From contig CP150561.1 of the NCBI GenBank assembly GCA_049487715.1, forward strand, positions 1 to 64,000: 64,000 bases of DNA, written 5' to 3'. The notes beneath the pieces were generated by a model. The model did not search any database. It worked only from the letters and a program-made list of their open reading frames with translations, and was not told the DNA's origin. Positions within the stretch are counted from its first letter, which is position 1. Each line of letters starts with the position of its first letter. The DNA comes from Pycnococcus provasolii. Taxonomy: Eukaryota; Chlorophyta; Pseudoscourfieldiophyceae; Pseudoscourfieldiales. Positions 22,445-32,815 of the stretch are shown one piece after another. Both the position numbers and the translations under genes were made by a program.

Positions 22445-25042
22445 ATGGCGAAGCGCGCACGCGAACCGATCAGCTTCAGTGCGAGCCCGCCGTCCCTGCG
22501 TGCGCTCGTCATCCGCTTCGGCGACGAGTCGACAGTAGGGGCGCCCCTCCCGCCTGAATGTGAAAGCATCGCTGCGCAAGTCGCTCAAAGCGACGACCAG
22601 AAAATCCAACAGGTGCTTGTTGACTGCGTCGAGCTGCTGCCTCACAAGAGCGGTCCGTATGCCGTCCTGCTGGGCTTGCTGAATGTCCACCAACCAGCGA
22701 TCGCGGAGTCAGCACTTGCGAAAATTGCGAGTCGACTCACTCAGAGGTTGGCGTGCCCTTCAAACAAGGGCGACCCTTCCCGCGCGCGAGCGTCGCTGAG
22801 GTTCGTCGCCGCGCTCGCGGCGGCGCGTGTGGTTGCCGCAGGCGATGTCCTGCACGCGTTTGAGAGCCTCGTTAACGCCGCCATCGGGGCTGCCGCAACG
22901 GAAAGGGCTGCAGACTCGGCGCACGCGGACTATCTCGTTCACACCGTGCTCGCGTCGTTGCCCGCTGGCCTCAGCGAGTTCCGCGAGGCGTGTCCGAGCG
23001 ACCTTGCTAGCGTGCTCTCGCGTCTCGAGGCGTACGCGTCAACACCACGCAGCGAGGTGGCAACGCAGTTTGCCGAGGCGCTCTCGCCCGTGCACGTCGG
23101 CGACGGTGGTGGCGGTGGCGGCGACCCCGTTTGCGAGGCATCGGAGAACCTCGTCGCTCGCATCGAGGCTTTCGTCGAGGCGTGCCGAGGTCCAGCTGAG
23201 GCGCTTGGCCCGTGCGGCGGCATGGCCTGCCGCAGCCACGAGAACCTTATTTCCACCATAAGTCGTGCCAGTCCTTTGCCGTTTGCCATCGAGGAGGTGG
23301 ACGTCCACAGGGTTGAGGAGGAGGAGGAGGAAGATGCCACCGCAGCAAATATCCTTTCCGTTCTCCGTGCGGAACCCGCTCTCTCGCCGCGCTTCCGTGC
23401 ACCCCTGCCTGAAAGTCGGCGCACCATTTCCGGGCTACCAGCCTCTGCGCTGCACAGTTTTGCAGACCTTGCGGTGGACGTGATCATGGCATTTGGCGAC
23501 GACCCAAAGGCGTGCGCGAACCTGCTCGCGGCGATTCCGTGCGGTGCCAACGGAGGCACGCAGAAAGGCTCGCAGGGATGCGAGCACGTGCTATGCGAGG
23601 TTCTGCTCCGCGAGGTGGTAGCCTTGCCACGTCCCGCGCTGCGACCGGTGTTTTACTACGCCGTGAGTAACGAGCTGTGTGCAATCGCCTCGGCTGGCGC
23701 AGGTGTTGCCGGATATCCGAAAGCATTTTTTGAGAACATCACGGTGACGTACCGCGGCGCAGGCACACTCGACCGAGAGGTGGCGCATCGGCTGTGCCAG
23801 TTTGCGGCGTTTCACATCAATTCGTTTGCGCTGGATTTCCCCTACGCCAAATTCTGCGGCGCGGCTGAGGGAGTGCGCGAATCTGCCGCGGCGCTTTCAG
23901 ACAACGACGCGCGACGCCTCTTTGCAGCGAATGTGATGAGCCTGCTCACCCGATTCTCGTACTATGATCGCGTCAAGCGCACGCTTCCGGACGAGTTTCA
24001 CGTGTTGCTGCCACCCACGCCGACAGTCGTGCTGCGCTACGACGACGGCACCGACGCGGTTGCCGCTGGACAGCCGCCGCCCGCGCCACCGCATCTTCAG
24101 CCCGGCGCGGCTCCTGGCAGTCTTCCCGAAAAAGTGGAGGATGCGACGCTTGACCTGGGCGATAAGCTGCGGATGTGGAGAGATCCACGCACGGCGAGCG
24201 ACCAGATTACCAGCTGGGTCATGCAGGTTGGCATGCCAAATCTCGGCGTGGATGACGTGCTCGCTCTTCTGGTAAGCTGCTGCCTGAGTCGCGGACGAAA
24301 GTGCCTAACGCACGAGAATACGCTCTTCGACCGGTGCAATGATGCGATGAGGGCTCTCATTTCAGAAGCCCGTGCCTCAACTGACCCGCCTGAACCAGAG
24401 CGCCTCCTGACGCTGGAGGTTCGACTTTGCGCCGAGGTTGCGTACTTCTGGCAGAACAATGCACAGCGCCTGCTCCGAACGATGGAGCGACTTCTTGCGC
24501 TTCGCCTCGTCTCTTCAGAGGGAATGGTTGCGTGGTGCGTGAACGCAGCGTCGGCTGCCGACTTCGTGGCATCGCGAAGTGGAATTCTCTTGGAGATTCT
24601 GCTGACTGCCCTCGACAAGGCGGCGGCGCGATGTGGCGATGCGCGAGCGGAAATTTTAAATTACACGAACCAGAAGCAGGAGAAGGAGGAGGAACTTGCA
24701 ACGTTGACAGTTGGCGGAGACGACCTGCGTTCGGAAATTGCGGATATGGAGAATCGCCTCGCCGACAGTTCAGATTACTTGGAGCAGTGCAATGTAGAGA
24801 TGCGAGCATCTCTCACGCGCGGCGTCACCGGACTCGTCGCGGCTGCGAGCCAGGCGGACGCCGCCTCTGACTCATCTGGCCGTGCATTGGCGCTTGAGCT
24901 TGTGCGGGCGGTGGGCCGACGTTTCCGCTACGTCGAAAGGGATGCATGCGCCGCGGCAGATGAAGCGCTAACCGCATCAGAAGAGGACAGCACTACCAGC
25001 GAAGCTTTGCGCGTTGCTCGACAGGGCCTGGCATGTAACTAA
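22445..25042 (+). CDS. NCBP1: Nuclear cap-binding protein subunit 1 (CBP80)
   Basis: An 865-residue, all-helical protein. The early stretch KSGPYAVLLGLLNV matches the first MIF4G domain of CBP80. The later RKCLTHENTLFDR and LTLEVRLCAEVAYFWQNN stretches fit the MIF4G-like domains 2 and 3 of the family, as does the total length (about 790-850 in animals and plants). CBP80 pairs with CBP20 to bind the m7G cap of nuclear transcripts and supports splicing, export and decay. I chose the Met at 22445 (MAKRAREP) because it starts a typical basic N-terminus with a nuclear-localisation flavour and lies after the TTAGGG-rich promoter. No introns are apparent. Confidence 0.8.
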   Translation: MAKRAREPISFSASPPSLRALVIRFGDESTVGAPLPPECESIAAQVAQSDDQKIQQVLVDCVELLPHKSGPYAVLLGLLNVHQPAIAESALAKIASRLTQRLACPSNKGDPSRARASLRFVAALAAARVVAAGDVLHAFESLVNAAIGAAATERAADSAHADYLVHTVLASLPAGLSEFREACPSDLASVLSRLEAYASTPRSEVATQFAEALSPVHVGDGGGGGGDPVCEASENLVARIEAFVEACRGPAEALGPCGGMACRSHENLISTISRASPLPFAIEEVDVHRVEEEEEEDATAANILSVLRAEPALSPRFRAPLPESRRTISGLPASALHSFADLAVDVIMAFGDDPKACANLLAAIPCGANGGTQKGSQGCEHVLCEVLLREVVALPRPALRPVFYYAVSNELCAIASAGAGVAGYPKAFFENITVTYRGAGTLDREVAHRLCQFAAFHINSFALDFPYAKFCGAAEGVRESAAALSDNDARRLFAANVMSLLTRFSYYDRVKRTLPDEFHVLLPPTPTVVLRYDDGTDAVAAGQPPPAPPHLQPGAAPGSLPEKVEDATLDLGDKLRMWRDPRTASDQITSWVMQVGMPNLGVDDVLALLVSCCLSRGRKCLTHENTLFDRCNDAMRALISEARASTDPPEPERLLTLEVRLCAEVAYFWQNNAQRLLRTMERLLALRLVSSEGMVAWCVNAASAADFVASRSGILLEILLTALDKAAARCGDARAEILNYTNQKQEKEEELATLTVGGDDLRSEIADMENRLADSSDYLEQCNVEMRASLTRGVTGLVAAASQADAASDSSGRALALELVRAVGRRFRYVERDACAAADEALTASEEDSTTSEALRVARQGLACN

Positions 25043-25201
25043 AAAACTCAAAAAAAGCCATTGTTTTTTTCCCGTAAGATCGCTCATTTCAGACCCACCA
25101 CTTTGTCTAATGAGAAAAAGTCTTCTCGCCCGGGGACACGACTTTTGGATATTTGTGAGATTGTTTGGCTGGTAGACTTTCATAATCCTCACAAGGACCT
25201 C

Positions 25202-26401
25202 TTACAAAATGCGAAACCATCGCGCAAGCAGTGCAACGAACAAAAAGATGATCGCGTACAGGATCATTTTGTTCGCCAGCAGGTAGTCGCGCACCTTCTG
25301 GTAGTAGCCGTACGCCGTTTGTGCGTAACCTGCAACAGCCATCAGCTTCTGCATGTGCTCTGGCTTCACGTTGCGCATCATAGCCGCCGTCTGCTCCGCC
25401 TGTTCGTCGGACATGTCCATGCCTTGAGTCTTTGACATCTCCTTCAGCTGCTCCGGCGTGAGATTCTTCATCATGTCGCCCATCATTTTCTGCATTTTCG
25501 GATCCTTCATTTGCTCCGACATCTTCTTCATCATGTCCCCATCCGGCTTTCCATCTTTCATGCCCTTTTGCATTTCGCTCGACATCTTCATCATTTCAGC
25601 CATCTCTTCGCTCGACATATTTTCAAACTGCTTGCTGACCATGCTCGCCATCTCCGGCGTGATTTCAGGCATTTCCATACCCTGCGCCTTCGCCATCTTG
25701 TTCATCGCATCCAGCTGATCAGGCGACATATTCTTCATCTGTTCCGTCATCATCTTCATCATCTCCGGATTATCTAGCATTTCTCCCATTCCCGCGGGTA
25801 TCGACGAAGCCTTCTCCGCCTCTCTCTTGTCTGCCGCCTCAGCCTCGTTGCGCACAGTTTCAATCTCCTCCTCGGTGACTCCGTCGGACTCTAGCTTCGC
25901 CTTGATCTTGTCGTACGCCGCGGAAATCACCTCGTCGGACGGGCTGAGCTCCGTTGCCCTCTTGATGTCCGCCGCCGCTCGCTTGAGTTCGCCCTTCTCC
26001 TCGTGCGCCTGCCCGCGTCGATACACCGCCTTGACGTTGTTGACGTCCGACTTGAGCACCTCGTTGCAGTCTTGGACCGTTTTGTCGTAGCTCTTGAGCT
26101 TGAGGTTGCATAGCGACGCATTCAGCAGGCAGCTCTTTCGTAGGTCGATGGACTCCACCGCGGTGTGGTATTTGAGGTTCTCCTTCACTCGGTCGTACTT
26201 TTCGAGAGCTTCTTGCAGCTTCCCTGCAGAAAACAGCTTGTTTGCATCCGCCTTGAGCGTCTTAGACGCGTTGAGCTCGTACTGCTGCCTCGCCTCCATC
26301 TGCCCGCCAGCGTTACCCGCCTGCTGCCCCATGCTCGCAGATGCCTGCTGCATCTGTTCGGGTGTCATGGATGACATTTGCTCTTGCATCTGGTTGTTTG
26401 G

Positions 26402-26438
<37 letters not shown>

Positions 26439-26788
26439 GTGTCGTGTGTTTGGTTAGACTTTCTATTTGTAAACCAAAATAAAAGATCCACACACTCCAC
26501 ACACGTACCCGCTTCCAGTCGTCGCCCGTCATGTTCTTCATCTGGTCCATGGCCTATTTATGTCATTTAGAAGTGAAGGGTTGTGAGTCAGTGGGAGGGG
26601 CACGATTTGTGTTTTTCTGTGTGATGATAATAATGGCATCGTCACGTCCAGCCTAACGACTCGTTCGCACATACCTGTTTCATCATGGTGGGGTCCATGT
26701 TCGCCGCCTGGTTTTGCATGGCTGCCCTCTGCTCCGGCGTCATGGAGTTGAACTTGGCCTGCGCCGCCGCCATCGCGTCGGCGTTCAT
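25202..26788 (-). CDS. OEP61-like TPR co-chaperone receptor with C-terminal membrane anchor (three exons)
   Basis: Proposed join, in minus-strand order, of 26788-26675, 26553-26509 and 26389-25202 (448 residues). Junctions are CAG|GTATGT, AG|GCC, CGG|GTACGT and CAG|ATG. Met-rich 'SMTPEQ' helices occur at the N-terminus and again in the C-terminal half. Residues ~95-220 form a three-TPR clamp with KADANKLF, NASLCNLK and KAVYRRGQA, which carry the carboxylate-clamp Lys/Asn/Arg that grips the Hsp70/Hsp90 EEVD tail. A single C-terminal hydrophobic segment (LYAIIFLFVALLA) marks a tail-anchored protein. This layout matches plant OEP61, which receives chaperone-bound preproteins at the plastid or ER surface. 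The last exon ends in TTGTAA, so a TGTAA poly(A) motif overlaps the stop. Confidence 0.8.
26399..26438. repeat. (TTG)n microsatellite in OEP61-like intron 2
   Basis: About 13 GTT/TTG units. On the coding (minus) strand this is (CAA)n immediately before the 3' splice site CAACCAG. It stays open in the exon frame as a poly-Gln run, so retention of the intron would add Gln residues. Confidence 0.85.
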
Positions 26789-26792
26789 CGTT

Positions 26793-26821
26793 CTTTGTTG
26801 TTGTTGTTGTTGTTGTTGTTT
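26793..26821. repeat. (TTG)n microsatellite in the OEP61-like 5' leader
   Basis: A second CAA-repeat tract on the coding strand lies only a few bases upstream of the start codon at 26788. CAA-rich leaders are unstructured and are known to favour translation initiation; that role here is inference. Confidence 0.8.
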
Positions 26822-27267
26822 TGGAAGCTAAGTGTTTTCGACGCCGGACTTTGGCGACGACGACGCCGACGACGACGAGTGCAGAGGGAGTGGTGGGTGG
26901 TATCGGGATCGGCGGAGCGAGAGGTAGGAAACCCCCAAATGACGCCTTCGAGAACCATCCCGAACCCTGTGGAAGTAAGAACCCTAACCCGGAGTGCTCA
27001 AAAAATGATTGTAGTTCAAGGCTGTATCCCCCCATATTCGACCAAAATGCACACCGTACTCCTTAGTTAGGGTATTCTTCCCCTTGCCCTGCCCGTTCGG
27101 TTGGCCTTTCGTTCTCTCTCTCCCACCGACCTGCCTCCCTCCCCTTCCCCCTTCCCTCCTCTCCCCTCCCTTTCTCCCCTTCCCCCTTCCCTCCTCTCGC
27201 GGAGCGTCCCAAACCCAACGCCAGCGCAAAACAGCCTCGTTGCCTTCTCGAGGTGGTGTGGTGAGTG
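26822..27267. other. Divergent promoter region between OEP61-like and UEV genes
   Basis: The region contains a CCCTAACC motif near 26984-26992 and a long C/T-rich tract at 27120-27200 just before the UEV start. It probably serves both divergent genes. No ORF in it is convincing. Confidence 0.5.
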
Positions 27268-27907
27268 ATGGCGGGCTCAGGGGCGGCCACAGGTAAGCAG
27301 TGCCTTCCTCCACGACGAACGAATTCCTTCCCTTGGTGCCTATCACAGGTCTGCTTGCACAACGTTTACTCACAACAAACTCCCTAACAAACACACACGC
27401 ACGCGTTTTTTTCAACACACCACACTCTTCTGTTCTTGCACGCATCTCGTACTTCTTTCTCCCCTCACACGTGAATGAAAAAAAAACATACCCTTTTTAG
27501 TGCCTCGCAACTTCCGACTCCTCGACGAGCTGGATCGAGGCGAGAAAGGCAGTGCGGACGGAACCGTCTCGTACGGTCTCGCTGACCCGTCGGACATCTC
27601 GCTCACAAACTGGAACGGCATGATTGTTGGGCCGCCTGGAACGCCGTTCGACGGAAGACTTTACACGCTCGCCATCACGTGCGGGGATAACTACCCGATT
27701 GCGCCGCCTCTCGTGAGATTCGTATCCAAGGTGAGCCTATCTTGCGTCAACGCTTCGACCGGTGCCGTCGAACCGCGAAGTTTTCGTCCTCTCGGGCAGT
27801 GGAGTCGCGAATACACCATCGAGACTGTTCTCGCGGAGCTGAGGCGCGAGATGTGCCAGCCGAACAACCGCAAGCTGCCGCAGCCGGCAGAAGGCTCGTC
27901 GTTCTGA
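27268..27907 (+). CDS. MMS2: Ubiquitin-conjugating enzyme variant (UEV1/MMS2), two exons
   Basis: Exon 1 is only 25 nt (27268-27292, MAGSGAAT plus one base). The intron 27293-27500 (GTAAGC...TTTTAG) is followed by exon 2, 27501-27907, giving 143 residues. The sequence PRNFRLLDELDRGEKG, then GMIVGPPGTPFDGRLY and YPIAPPLVRFVSK, and a KLPQPAEG end, is diagnostic of the Mms2/Uev1 family. As in the family, the catalytic Cys of true E2s is absent. The protein pairs with Ubc13 to build Lys63-linked ubiquitin chains in DNA-damage tolerance. A TGTAA motif at 27933 follows the stop. Confidence 0.9.
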
Positions 27908-28053
27908 ACTCTCCGAGGGAGAGGCCATCCAATGTAAAAGCAGAACAAAACGGCCGACATTCCTCCTACCTACCCATACTTGATACTTGATACCAACGGT
28001 GTGGGAAAACCCCAACCCTAACCAAACCCCCAACCCAACCCCTTCCATCTCCC

Positions 28054-28068
28054 CCCCCCCCCCCCCAA
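28054..28068. repeat. C homopolymer
   Basis: A run of cytosines between the UEV gene and the next plus-strand ORF, flanked by CCCTAACC-like pieces at 28013-28025. Such runs are prone to length error. Confidence 0.8.
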
Positions 28069-28086
28069 AGAAAGAAGGCCGATGGG

Positions 28087-28887
28087 ATGGCGCCCCCTGC
28101 AGCGCAAACGGCACTCGCACTCGCAGCCGTCGCGGTCCTCTACTACGTGCACGCGACGTGCATGCTGTGCGGCACCATGACCAAGACTGGCCCGACCATG
28201 CACACGAGCAAGCAAACGAACAAACCAACGCTCGCAAACGAACAGATGGCAGTCACGCGAACAACGAGCGTCCCTCCATCGTCGAGAACAGTCGACGACG
28301 CCTTGCGCGACGTCATACTCGCCCTCGACGACGATAAAACGGAAGAACTGGAAACGCAGCTGCTCCTGGGTGAGCTTGACGAGCTTGCAGTGTCGGTTGT
28401 GCGTAACGCGACTTCGTCGTTCACGGAAGTTTCGTTGAGCATCGCAGTCTCCGCGTCGGCTGCGAGCATGCCGCGGCTGCAGACGGACCGCGAAGCGCGC
28501 GCGGCGGAGCGCGCAAGACGACGGGAAGAGCAGCACGCGCTCGACATGAAAAAGCAGGCGGCGGCACGAAGGGCGGACCAGAATCGCGAGCTGAACAAGC
28601 GCGCGACGCCTGAGTGGGAAAAGCTGAGAGCGCGCGCGGAGAAGCTTGCGCTGGCACGCGCTGAGAAGAAGGGAGTTCGCGTTCAGGAGGGTCAGAGTGC
28701 CATCACCGCACTCGAGGATGTCGCAAGGAAGAAGCGACACAGACTTGAGCTGATTCGTCGTCGAAGGGAGGAGGAAAGGAAGATTGAGGAGTCTGAAATC
28801 GCCGCTGACTTGGCTGGTGCCGATAGCACTGAGGAGGATGAGTGGCTGAAGGCGGCGCGCCTGAATGGCGGTGACGCAAGCGAGTGA
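28087..28887 (+). CDS. Charged coiled-coil protein, unknown function
   Basis: A 266-residue ORF. The first ~30 residues contain a hydrophobic ALALAAVAVLYYVHA segment (signal anchor or spurious). A second Met at 28246 (MAVTRTTS) is a possible alternative start giving a 213-residue soluble protein. The C-terminal half is an Arg/Lys/Glu/Ala-rich helix ending in an acidic tail, which suggests a coiled coil. Two TGTAA motifs lie at 28933-28943 after the stop. I do not recognise a family. Confidence 0.6.
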   Translation: MAPPAAQTALALAAVAVLYYVHATCMLCGTMTKTGPTMHTSKQTNKPTLANEQMAVTRTTSVPPSSRTVDDALRDVILALDDDKTEELETQLLLGELDELAVSVVRNATSSFTEVSLSIAVSASAASMPRLQTDREARAAERARRREEQHALDMKKQAAARRADQNRELNKRATPEWEKLRARAEKLALARAEKKGVRVQEGQSAITALEDVARKKRHRLELIRRRREEERKIEESEIAADLAGADSTEEDEWLKAARLNGGDASE

Positions 28888-29063
28888 TGATATTCTGTGT
28901 ACGTACAGAAACAGAACGAACTGTTTTAATCTTGTAATGTAATGTGTCTTTTTACTCTTTTTACTCTTTTTCTTTGCATGTTGTATTTCAGCACTTCTTT
29001 GTTTTTTTTTGTTTCTTGGCAAATCAAGGTTTTTCTTTTAGGTCGGCGTTGCTGCTTTTGCTT

Positions 29064-30137
29064 TCAGCGTGCCGCCGCCTGAGCACGTCCGTCGCGACGA
29101 AGGGCGTGAACGAGGTCGTCCTGCGACATCGCGCGCAGCGTGGCCAAATCCGCTTCATACTCGGCGAGCGGGAAGTTGGTCGTACCACCCTTCGGTCCCG
29201 TCTTTACGCCAGGGATGTGGTGCAGCTCCATCCACACGACCATCTTGTCGTAAGCTCGTGCCGCCTCCTCCTCTCGGTCGAAGCATCCAAGGCTCGTTGG
29301 CTTGCCATTTCGCCTGAATTGTGCCTCCCACCTCTTTGTGGGGAATGTCTGGTGAACACCTCGAAACTTCGAAGTGTACTGTCGCGCTCCTGCACCCTTC
29401 GAAGGCTTGCCAGCTTTGTGCAGCTTCACCACAGGTTTCGTGGCGGCACCCGCGCCCGCCGCCGCAGCACCAGCAGCAGCAGCACCGTCTGCGGCATCTG
29501 CGGCACCTGAGTACGCATCACCACCTGCGCCGGCAGCGGACGGCGCGGGGACTCCCGTCGACGCCACGCCTCCTCCTGGCAGAGCCGCCGCCCCTGCCGC
29601 CCCTGCCGCCGCCTCCGCCGCCGACGTCGACGTCGGGGCGTATCGTGAGGCAGCTTCCTCGACCCTCTTTCTTACTCCCTCCCATGTTGGCACGACGACG
29701 TTTTCCCACCCGTCCGGTTCCCCTCGGGTTGCCGGCGGCACTTTCTTCGGAACGTCGTCGTCGTCGTCCCTTGCGTTTGTGTTGACGCTGTTCATGAGTT
29801 CCCTTCTTCGTCTTTTCGTGAGCACAGCCGGCGCCTCTCCCGCGTCCATGACGTAAGCGCGCACGAGCGTTTCTAGCGCGGAGCGCGTCGTTGGAAGCGT
29901 CCACGTCGCGTTGCTGATATGTTTCCTCTTGACAGACTGCTGCTGCTGCTGCGTCGGTGTCGCCGTCGTCGTCGCCTCCATGGCTGTTTTCGCGTCTGGC
30001 GTTTCCATGCTGCGCATCCTCTTGGAGACGGGCGGCGACGCCGTGACGTCAAGCATCGCGTGGTTCATGTGCACAGCTGCGTTCTGGTTTGCGGTATTGT
30101 CAATGCGAGGCGACACAAGTGGCTTATAGTTTTCCAT
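29064..30137 (-). CDS. AP2/ERF-domain transcription factor
   Basis: A 357-residue protein with one AP2 DNA-binding domain at residues ~256-321: KFRGVHQTFPTKRWEAQF (beta strands), GCFDREEEAARAYDK (the YRG and helix region) and TTNFPLAEYE closing the fold. The N-terminal half has Gln and Asp runs and a basic KRRRREL patch. An Ala/Gly-rich linker (residues ~170-235) precedes the domain. AP2 factors occur across plants and algae as nuclear regulators; the targets cannot be told. The single AP2 repeat and the C-terminal position are typical of algal members. The start is the only early Met and is supported by good codon use. Confidence 0.85.
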   Translation of the reverse strand: MENYKPLVSPRIDNTANQNAAVHMNHAMLDVTASPPVSKRMRSMETPDAKTAMEATTTATPTQQQQQSVKRKHISNATWTLPTTRSALETLVRAYVMDAGEAPAVLTKRRRRELMNSVNTNARDDDDDVPKKVPPATRGEPDGWENVVVPTWEGVRKRVEEAASRYAPTSTSAAEAAAGAAGAAALPGGGVASTGVPAPSAAGAGGDAYSGAADAADGAAAAGAAAAGAGAATKPVVKLHKAGKPSKGAGARQYTSKFRGVHQTFPTKRWEAQFRRNGKPTSLGCFDREEEAARAYDKMVVWMELHHIPGVKTGPKGGTTNFPLAEYEADLATLRAMSQDDLVHALRRDGRAQAAAR

Positions 30138-30835
30138 GTGCTACTAGGCAGAGTAAAGTAGGAAGCGATGAAGACGAGTGATGGGAGGGGAGAGTCGAGA
30201 GTGTCTGTCCGCGGGGCGACGGGACTCTTCCGGCCCCCCTCGAGGTGCCCCTGATGCAAAGCAGGCCAATAATAGGGATCGCCGAGAGAAGAAAGACAAA
30301 GCAGGCCGAAGGGCGAACCAACAATTATCTCCGACGAGTAGGGGAACAACAAGGCAACAAGAAAGGGGAAGGGAAGGGAGGGGAACGAACACCGACGCAT
30401 CGATCCTAGGAAGCAGACTAGGAAGCCCTACCATAGACTGGCTGGCTGTGTCCCTCCCCCTCCCCAGTAACCCTAACCCTAACGCCCTCTCCCTTCTCCC
30501 TCTCCTCCTCTCTCGTCTCTCGTCTGTCTAAGTCGGACGATAGGGTCGGAGGCGATGCCTTTGTCGCCCCCTCCTGCAACCCCTCCCCGACTCGCTCTCT
30601 CCGCCGACGCCCTCTTTCTCTCTCGCCATCAAACAACCTCAGCAGAGGAGAGGCACACGCCTACCTTCCTTCCTCATCATCACACCACAGGCCATCACAG
30701 ACGTCTCCCTCGTACCCTCGTCGCCTCCTGCTCTGCTGCTCTGCTAGCTCTGCAGAGAAATAAGTAAATCTCACTCACCAGTTGAGTCACTTTCTCTCTC
30801 TTGTCTTGTGTCTCACCGCAACTGGTCCTCGCACT
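30138..30835. other. Divergent promoter spacer with interstitial telomeric motif
   Basis: A 698-bp gap between the AP2 gene (-) and the coiled-coil gene (+). It contains CCCTAACCCTAA at about 30474-30485 and C/T-rich tracts at 30445-30535. No ORF in the gap is convincing. Confidence 0.55.
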
Positions 30836-32632
30836 ATGCGCCGCGACTCTCAAAGCAGCAGCGGGCGCGCAGGGCGCTCGCGTGCGGATCCCGAGCTCAA
30901 CAACAAAGTCAAAAACTCGCTTGATAGACTCGCATTCGCGGCGCAGACGGGCGCGGTCAAAAACGCGCTCAAGGACAGCGTGCTCGACGCGGTGAGCGAA
31001 ACGGGCGGGTACCTCAACCTCGCATCGGAGGGCGTGTTCAAGATCAACGCGGCGAGGTACGCATCCCAGTGGACGCCAACCATCGACAAACTCGGACTCA
31101 AGCAGACGTACGTCAAGGTGAGTGCCGAGGCGTGCGACCGCATCAAGTTCTACGAGGAGGGAAACCTCAAGAAACTCGTCGACGCGCACACGAGGGAAAG
31201 GGAAACGGTGCTCTCGGAGAATGCCGCACTCAGAAGCATGCTCAAGGGGTACATCCCAGACCTCGAGTCGAGCAGCAAGGATGTCGCGGAAATCAAGGAG
31301 ACAGAGGATGGCGTGAACCGCGCGCTTCTCATGAGTGCCATGGAGGAGATCACGAGGCTCAAGACAAGGGAACAGAGCCTCGAACGAGACCTCGCGACGA
31401 TGCGCGTGGGAAAGACGTTCGGCGCGGTGACGGGTGCAGACTCGTCGCGCGAAGGACGGCTCACGCACGAGGTGGAAAGGCTGCAGGAGGACAACGAGCG
31501 CAAGGACTGGATGATCAAGGAGAAGCAAAAGGAGATCGACGAGGTGAAGGGAAGGTACAAAATCAGCAGAGCGAGGAAACTCGAAGAACAGTTCCAAGAA
31601 CTCTGCGAGTCTCTCCAGAGCACAGTGAAGACACATGACCAGATTGTTGAAGTTTTGGGAGGAGGGCTGAAGGCCAAGCTTGACGTCATGGCGGACCAGA
31701 TTGAAGATCTTACGGAGGAAGTTCACGAAAAGCAAGAAAAATTCAACGTGCTCAAGGATGCAGTCCTAAGCCTGCTGCGGGACAACGACACGTCGCAGGT
31801 GCCGGTAATCTCCGGAATCTGCCGATTCACCGACGAGGAGACGGCGGCGGCGGAAAATGGCGTGAATGATCGAAGCAGCCGAACGATTGTGTTTCCGCGC
31901 CTTCTCGCAAGCCCAATCAATGCGATTGTGGGACCCCTCCTGAAAAATGTTGGCGTGTGCGCGCCACCAGTGAGGTCGATAAGAGGTGCAGCCACCCCAC
32001 CGACGCCGTCGGCAGGCGGCACGGCGGGAGCAGCGGCACAGGCTGGTGAAACACCGCCTGCATCGCCCTCCGCGAAGGCGCCGGGTGTCATGGATGCGCC
32101 CGGCGCAGATCCCATCACACCGCCCGTGACTTCGGGCAAGACTGCTGGCGGCGCCGGCGCGTCAGATGAGACGGCGGCAGCGGCGGCGGATCCCGAAACG
32201 CCGCCCACGGCGACCAAGGAGGAGGGCAACGCAGATGCGGCGCAGGTGCAAAGCACGGCGAATTCAGCTGCGCCATCGCCAGCGGTCAGCGCGGCTGCTG
32301 ACAAGGTGGCTAGCGTGCGCGATGCCGTGGAGTCTGCTGCCAATTCACCCGTGCCATCGAGCGCGGCGCCAAGTGCCGCCGCAACACCCGTACGAAGCTC
32401 GGCGAAGAAGGCTGCTCGGGGACAGCGATTTAGCGGATTTGACGTTGAGGACGGCGTGCGTCGCAAGCTTGCAGATCCCGCGCTTGCCGCGCTGCAGAAG
32501 GAAATGAAGGCGAAGAAAAAACAGGAGAAGAAGCAGAAGGCGAAGGCGTCCAATGAACCTCAGCCAGCTGGAGGCTTTGGCGGCTTTGGCGGCGATGACG
32601 ACGACAGCGACGAAGACAGCGACAGCGACTGA
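30836..32632 (+). CDS. Long coiled-coil protein with low-complexity C-terminus, unknown
   Basis: A 598-residue protein. Residues ~20-110 are a helical conserved-looking head (NKVKNSLDRLAFAAQTGAV). Residues ~110-340 form a long heptad-rich coiled coil. The rest is Ala/Pro/Thr-rich, with a basic KKKQEKKQKAKA patch and an acidic DDDDSDEDSDSD tail. The Met at 30836 follows a short leader and fits best. A TGTAA motif lies at 32646, 14 nt after the stop. With flagellar genes next door an axonemal or basal-body role is conceivable, but nothing in the sequence proves it. Confidence 0.7.
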   Translation: MRRDSQSSSGRAGRSRADPELNNKVKNSLDRLAFAAQTGAVKNALKDSVLDAVSETGGYLNLASEGVFKINAARYASQWTPTIDKLGLKQTYVKVSAEACDRIKFYEEGNLKKLVDAHTRERETVLSENAALRSMLKGYIPDLESSSKDVAEIKETEDGVNRALLMSAMEEITRLKTREQSLERDLATMRVGKTFGAVTGADSSREGRLTHEVERLQEDNERKDWMIKEKQKEIDEVKGRYKISRARKLEEQFQELCESLQSTVKTHDQIVEVLGGGLKAKLDVMADQIEDLTEEVHEKQEKFNVLKDAVLSLLRDNDTSQVPVISGICRFTDEETAAAENGVNDRSSRTIVFPRLLASPINAIVGPLLKNVGVCAPPVRSIRGAATPPTPSAGGTAGAAAQAGETPPASPSAKAPGVMDAPGADPITPPVTSGKTAGGAGASDETAAAAADPETPPTATKEEGNADAAQVQSTANSAAPSPAVSAAADKVASVRDAVESAANSPVPSSAAPSAAATPVRSSAKKAARGQRFSGFDVEDGVRRKLADPALAALQKEMKAKKKQEKKQKAKASNEPQPAGGFGGFGGDDDDSDEDSDSD

Positions 32633-32714
32633 TTTCTTTAGCCTTTGTAATTTTCACAACAGAATTTCTGGTCTCCTCCATGGAAACGCCACTCTTTTGT
32701 CACTCGCCATCAAA

Positions 32715-32815
32715 CCCCCCTCGCCCCCCCCCCCCCGGACACGGGGCGAAACCCCGAAGAGGAAATGGGGGGGGGGGCACAAAAAAAAAAAAAAAATAAT
32801 AAAAAAAAAAAAAGG
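32715..32815. repeat. Homopolymer cluster (C, G and A runs)
   Basis: Within 100 bases there is a C run at ~32716-32732, a G run at ~32769-32778, and two long A runs separated by TAATAA at ~32782-32812. The arrangement resembles the A/T tract at 56.2 kb. It may be real low-complexity DNA or an assembly or sequencing artefact. Confidence 0.8.
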
